A stretch of DNA of 7,169 nucleotides. Source: Xanthobacteraceae bacterium (lineage in GTDB: Bacteria; Pseudomonadota; Alphaproteobacteria; Rhizobiales; Xanthobacteraceae). The stretch lies in the NCBI GenBank assembly GCA_030043175.1, contig JASHYD010001378.1, positions 1-7,169 of the forward strand. Reading direction: 5' to 3'. The first letter of the stretch is position 1; each line of letters starts with the position of its first letter. Positions 7,057-7,169 of this stretch are shown piece after piece. The notes beneath the pieces are model-generated. The model saw nothing but the letters and a program-made list of their open reading frames with translations. It had not been told where the DNA came from and did no database searches. Position numbers and translations under genes: made by a program.

Positions 7057-7169
7057 CTACAAGTCTGCAACGAACACTATGAAATTCAGTTTGCGCAGCA
7101 CGCCAGCAAGCGTGCGCGCATCATTGACCGCCGTCTTGAGAGTGCGAACGCCTTGATAAGATTGTTACC
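7057..7169 (-). pseudogene. Decayed fragment of a caspase-like (peptidase C14) domain
   Basis: Reading leftwards from the window end, the frame at 7164-7060 gives a 35-residue stretch containing SYQGVRTLKTAVNDA followed by RTLAGVLRKLNFIVFVADL, then a TAG stop (7059-7057). This matches the start of the caspase p20 fold: strand, then the N-x-Y..V..L..AVNDA..LA..LR.L.F.V pattern that precedes the catalytic His region. Immediately upstream, the same frame has TAA (7167-7165). The adjacent frame reads GGT AAC (Gly-Asn), exactly what the family has before the Tyr segment, so one base seems to be missing here. The YAGHG catalytic histidine motif and the catalytic cysteine are absent downstream in all minus frames, so this is a remnant rather than a working gene. 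Bradyrhizobium-type genomes carry many caspase-like genes. The region beyond the window would decide whether this is an end fragment or an isolated scrap. Confidence 0.55.

Noticed and set aside
6958..7169. Plus-strand frame open to the right edge (from GTG 6958)
   Set aside because: It is open and ends in a helix-like stretch, but I recognise no family. The minus strand over the same bases matches the caspase pattern better, so the openness is probably its shadow.

Overview
The window (about 60% G+C by eye) looks like chromosomal DNA of an alphaproteobacterium, most likely of the Bradyrhizobium/Rhodopseudomonas type (Hyphomicrobiales). Four things suggest this: the protein sequences, the divergent arrangement of rph-rdgB-hemW against hrcA-grpE-dnaK, an exported hypothetical gene lying between grpE and dnaK, and an alphaproteobacterial-type sigma-32 promoter ahead of dnaK. 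This placement comes from recalled family and synteny knowledge, not from a search.

Left half (1-3783) is a heat-shock cluster on the minus strand: hrcA (repressor), then grpE (nucleotide exchange factor), then the first 192 codons of dnaK (Hsp70), cut by the window edge. A plus-strand gene for a secreted protein of unknown function (1004-1963) separates grpE from dnaK. It converges on grpE with an 11-bp gap and diverges from dnaK across a 425-bp intergenic region. That region carries a near-consensus heat-shock promoter for dnaK (CTTG-N17-CCTATAT), a strong GC hairpin in the predicted dnaK leader, and a 12-bp tandem duplication.

Right half (3948-6777) is a plus-strand housekeeping run. It holds rph (RNase PH, tRNA 3'-end trimming), rdgB (ITP/XTP pyrophosphatase, three bases after rph and in the same frame) and hemW (radical-SAM haem chaperone). 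hemW follows after a 274-bp stretch that looks non-coding and keeps the hemW frame open far upstream of the conserved domain. The hrcA-rph divergent intergenic region holds a 9-bp inverted repeat but no CIRCE operator.

The right edge (6778-7169) has no intact gene. Its last ~110 bases, read on the minus strand, look like the decayed start of a caspase-like (peptidase C14) domain, with one apparent frameshift and one stop. I found no sign of an intact novel multi-gene system. The observations most worth checking are the caspase remnant, the dnaK leader, the rph/rdgB same-frame junction and the unusual region ahead of hemW.
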